From Streptomyces sp. NBC_00536 (GTDB taxonomy: Bacteria; Actinomycetota; Actinomycetes; Streptomycetales; Streptomycetaceae): a DNA stretch of 64,000 bases. The stretch lies in contig NZ_CP107819.1 of the NCBI RefSeq assembly GCF_036346295.1, forward strand, positions 3,906,001 through 3,970,000, written 5' to 3'. The notes under the pieces were generated by a model. That model worked only from the letters and a program-made list of their open reading frames with translations, searched no databases and was not told the DNA's origin. A program made the position numbers and the translations under genes. Positions 61,906-64,000 of the stretch are shown here, piece by piece (positions within the stretch are counted from its first letter, which is position 1; each line of letters starts with the position of its first letter).

Positions 61906-62490
61906 ATGCCGCTGCTGCTGCCCCCCGCCCCCCTGACCGCGCGCCCCGCGCTAGCCCCCCCGCCGGCCAAGCGGGTCGCCGACCTCCTCGGCGCGCTGCT
62001 CCTGCTGGCCGTGCTCGCCGTACCGCTGGGCATCGTGTGCGCGCTGCTGTACGCCGCCCCGCGCGCGGGCGTCTTCGTACGGGAGACCCGCGCCGGGCTC
62101 GGCGGCCGCCCCTTCCGCACCTGGCGCTTCCGCACGGACGGCCCGCTGCTCGGCCCCGCCCTGGACCGGTACGCCCTCGACGGCCTCCCGCAGCTGCTGA
62201 ACGTGGTGCGGGGCGAGATGTCCCTGGTCGGGCCGCGGCCGCTGGCCCGCGCGGAGCACCCCGACCGGCTGCTCGTCCGCCCCGGAATGACGGGCCTGTG
62301 GCAGGTGAGCGCGCGCTCGGACCTGCCCTGGGAGGAGATGGACCTGCTGGACCGGCACTACGTGGAGAACCACTGGCTCGGGATGGACCTGGCGATCCTG
62401 GCGCAGACCCCGCGCGCGCTGCTGCGTACGGCCGGACCGAAGCCGACATCGAAGCCCTTGGCGGCCCCCGCACCGCGAAGGGTGGCCTGA
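61906..62490 (+). CDS. Bacterial sugar transferase (WcaJ/PglC-like)
   Basis: A 194-aa monotopic sugar-1-phosphate transferase: N-terminal reentrant helix (KRVADLLGALLLLAVLAVPL), then RETRAGLGGRPFRTWRF, the catalytic acidic region LDGLPQLLNVVRGEMSLVGP and RPLARAEHP, RPGMTGLWQVSARSD. It moves a sugar phosphate onto undecaprenyl phosphate to start a surface polysaccharide. Shorter than WcaJ because the N-terminal sensor part is missing. It stands alone, with no glycan cluster in view. Confidence 0.9.
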   Translation: MPLLLPPAPLTARPALAPPPAKRVADLLGALLLLAVLAVPLGIVCALLYAAPRAGVFVRETRAGLGGRPFRTWRFRTDGPLLGPALDRYALDGLPQLLNVVRGEMSLVGPRPLARAEHPDRLLVRPGMTGLWQVSARSDLPWEEMDLLDRHYVENHWLGMDLAILAQTPRALLRTAGPKPTSKPLAAPAPRRVA

Positions 62491-62551
62491 GCGACACAGA
62501 TCACCGCGCGCTCGGCTACATTGCGGCACGGGAAATGGGTAATCTCAAGGC

Positions 62552-62557
62552 TTGACT
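62552..62557 (+). promoter_or_regulatory. -35 element TTGACT of the Fe-S protein gene
   Basis: TTGACT with 18 bp to TAAGTG (62576-62581), a plausible main-sigma promoter. Confidence 0.5.
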
Positions 62558-62558
62558 G

Positions 62559-62576
62559 ACTAAGTTACTGCTTAGT
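62559..62576. promoter_or_regulatory. Operator candidate in the Fe-S gene promoter
   Basis: ACTAAG-TTACTG-CTTAGT lies in the spacer between -35 and -10, where a repressor would block transcription. Confidence 0.6.
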
Positions 62577-62619
62577 AAGTGCCCGAGTGCCCGCCCTGGC
62601 CCGCCCGAGGAGCCTTCCC

Positions 62620-64000
62620 ATGCAACTCGCCGCGATCATCGTGTCGCTGGTCCTGACCGTGGTCGGCGTCGCGCTGCTCGCCCGAGCCGTGGCGCAGATC
62701 TACCGGTTCGTGAAAATCGGCCAGCCCGTGCCGGCGGGCAGCCGCACGGACGACCCGAAGGCACGAACGTTCACCCTGGTCAGGGAGTTCCTCTTCCACA
62801 GCCGGATGAACCGCTGGGGCATCGTCGGCTTCGCGCACTGGTTCGTCGCGATCGGCTTCCTGACGCTGCCCCCGACGCTGGCGCAGGCCTACGGCCAGCT
62901 CTTCCAGGCCGACTGGATGCTGCCGATCATCGGCGACTTCCTGCCGTTCGAGCTGTACATCGAGTTCATCGGTGTGATGACGACCGTCGGCATCCTGGTG
63001 CTGATGGCCATCCGCCTGGCCAACCTGCCCTCGCGGGCGGGCCGCAAGTCGCGCTTCACGGGCTCGAAGGCCTGGCAGGCCTACTTCGTCGAGTACATCA
63101 TCCTCACCATCGGCCTCGCGATCCTCACCCTGCGCGGCCTTGAGGGCGCGATCCACCACGTCGACCACTACGAGCCGGCGTACTTCCTCTCGTACCCGCT
63201 GGTGCTGGCCTTCAAGGGCCTCTCGGTCGGCGCGCTCCAGAACCTCATCTACTTCACCGCGATGATCAAGATCGGCACCTCGCTGATCTGGATGATCGTC
63301 GTCTCGCTCAACACCAACATGGGTGTCGCCTGGCACCGCTTCCTCGGCTTCCCGAACATCTGGTTCAAGCGGAACGCCGACGGCGCGGTCGCGCTCGGCG
63401 CGCTCCAGCCCATGACCAGCGGCGGCAAGGTCATCGACTTCGAGGACCCGGGCGAGGACGACGTCTTCGGCGTCTCCCAGGTCGAGCAGTTCTCCTGGAA
63501 GGGCATCCTCGACTTCTCCACCTGCACCGAGTGCGGCCGCTGCCAGTCGCAGTGCCCGGCGTGGAACACGGGCAAGCCCCTGTCCCCGAAGCTCCTGATC
63601 ATGTCCCTGCGCGACCACGCGCACGCCAAGGCGCCGTACCTCCTCGCGGGCGGCGGCAAGGACATGGAGGGCAACGAGAAGGCGACCCCGGAGCAGCTGG
63701 CGAACGTACCGGCGGCGGCCCTGGCGGAGGCGGAGCGCCCGCTCATCGGCACCGCCGAGGAGAACGGTGTCATCGACCCGGACGTGCTGTGGTCCTGCAC
63801 CAGCTGCGGCGCGTGCGTGGAGCAGTGCCCGGTCGACATCGAGCACATCGACCACATCGTCGACATGCGCCGCTACCAGGTGATGATCGAGAGCGCCTTC
63901 CCGAGCGAGGCCGGGACGATGCTCAAGAACCTGGAGAAGAAGGGCAACCCCTGGGGGCTGGCCAAGAAGCAGCGCGTCGAGTGGACGAAGGAGGTGGACT
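62620..64000 (+). CDS. Membrane Fe-S oxidoreductase (heterodisulphide-reductase-like), 3' end beyond the window
   Basis: 460 codons are visible. Five or six membrane helices occupy residues about 1-240 (LAAIIVSLVLTVVGVALLAR first), then two 4Fe-4S motifs: CTECGRCQSQCPAW from Cys302 and CTSCGACVEQCPVDIEH from Cys393. The CCG domains of this family would follow beyond the edge. Such proteins pass electrons between acyl-CoA dehydrogenases or other donors and quinone (FadF/HdrD type). GAGGAG precedes ATG 62620. A palindrome overlaps its promoter. It runs off the right edge. Confidence 0.92.
   Translation, partial: MQLAAIIVSLVLTVVGVALLARAVAQIYRFVKIGQPVPAGSRTDDPKARTFTLVREFLFHSRMNRWGIVGFAHWFVAIGFLTLPPTLAQAYGQLFQADWMLPIIGDFLPFELYIEFIGVMTTVGILVLMAIRLANLPSRAGRKSRFTGSKAWQAYFVEYIILTIGLAILTLRGLEGAIHHVDHYEPAYFLSYPLVLAFKGLSVGALQNLIYFTAMIKIGTSLIWMIVVSLNTNMGVAWHRFLGFPNIWFKRNADGAVALGALQPMTSGGKVIDFEDPGEDDVFGVSQVEQFSWKGILDFSTCTECGRCQSQCPAWNTGKPLSPKLLIMSLRDHAHAKAPYLLAGGGKDMEGNEKATPEQLANVPAAALAEAERPLIGTAEENGVIDPDVLWSCTSCGACVEQCPVDIEHIDHIVDMRRYQVMIESAFPSEAGTMLKNLEKKGNPWGLAKKQRVEWTKEVD

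Overview
The window is high-GC actinobacterial DNA with very strong third-position GC and gene order typical of the central part of a Streptomyces chromosome: purA, fba (class II), pyrE, clpB and the dnaK-grpE-dnaJ-hspR operon all lie within 40 kb. A perfect ParB parS site (43254-43269) supports a position in the origin-proximal core. Both ends cut a gene: a class III aminotransferase on the left, a membrane Fe-S oxidoreductase on the right.

Layout. 1-12.3 kb: SnoaL-like protein, secreted DUF1023 hydrolase, acyltransferase-3, two tandem NarL-type two-component pairs, a P450, an MBL-fold hydrolase and a third two-component pair. 12.4-20.3 kb: DUF4190 protein, membrane Ser/Thr kinase, a divergent MarR/SnoaL pair with twin operators, an ABC exporter divergent from its probable regulator, and a diacylglycerol-kinase-like protein that has lost its motifs. 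20.3-22.1 kb: purA and a 58-aa RHH protein. 22.1-27 kb: an accessory stretch with a DUF1906 protein, a small toxin-like gene flanked by inverted ~215-bp repeats, three overlapping small genes, and an XRE regulator divergent from a flavoprotein. 27-31 kb: a kynurenine operon (kynA, kynU and a formamidase-like hydrolase) without a monooxygenase. 31-37 kb: a transposase-like gene without the expected acidic pair, an alpha/beta hydrolase-barstar fusion, a GAF/PucR regulator, a transaldolase-like protein without the catalytic lysine, and a flavodoxin-like protein. 37-42 kb: a gamma-butyrolactone type signalling locus (SARP, ArpA-type receptor, SDR, HAD protein, AfsA). 42-51.4 kb: fba, parS, pyrE, aldose epimerase, SRPBCC protein, spermidine-synthase-like protein, DUF2617, a His/Cys-rich membrane peptide, an aminotransferase and a PIG-V-like glycosyltransferase. 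51.4-64 kb: YbjN protein, clpB, PPOX protein, a small island (secreted peptide with four DTGWT repeats, a Rieske-like remnant, a divergent LuxR regulator), hspR-dnaJ-grpE-dnaK, a sugar transferase and the Fe-S protein.

How it works together. HspR should repress dnaK and clpB: HAIR elements (CTTGAGT-N7-ACTCAAG) stand before both. At least twelve genes have TANNNT placed 6-7 nt before the start codon, pointing to leaderless transcripts and fixing several starts. The butyrolactone locus looks like a self-contained signal-synthesis and response module, with GTACGTAC-core palindromes before both the receptor gene and afsA. The best candidate for an undescribed system is the DTGWT-repeat peptide at 55.8-56.1 kb, translationally coupled to a Rieske-like protein and divergent from a LuxR regulator. 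Everything here comes from reading the sequence; no database search was possible, so family names rest on motif recognition.
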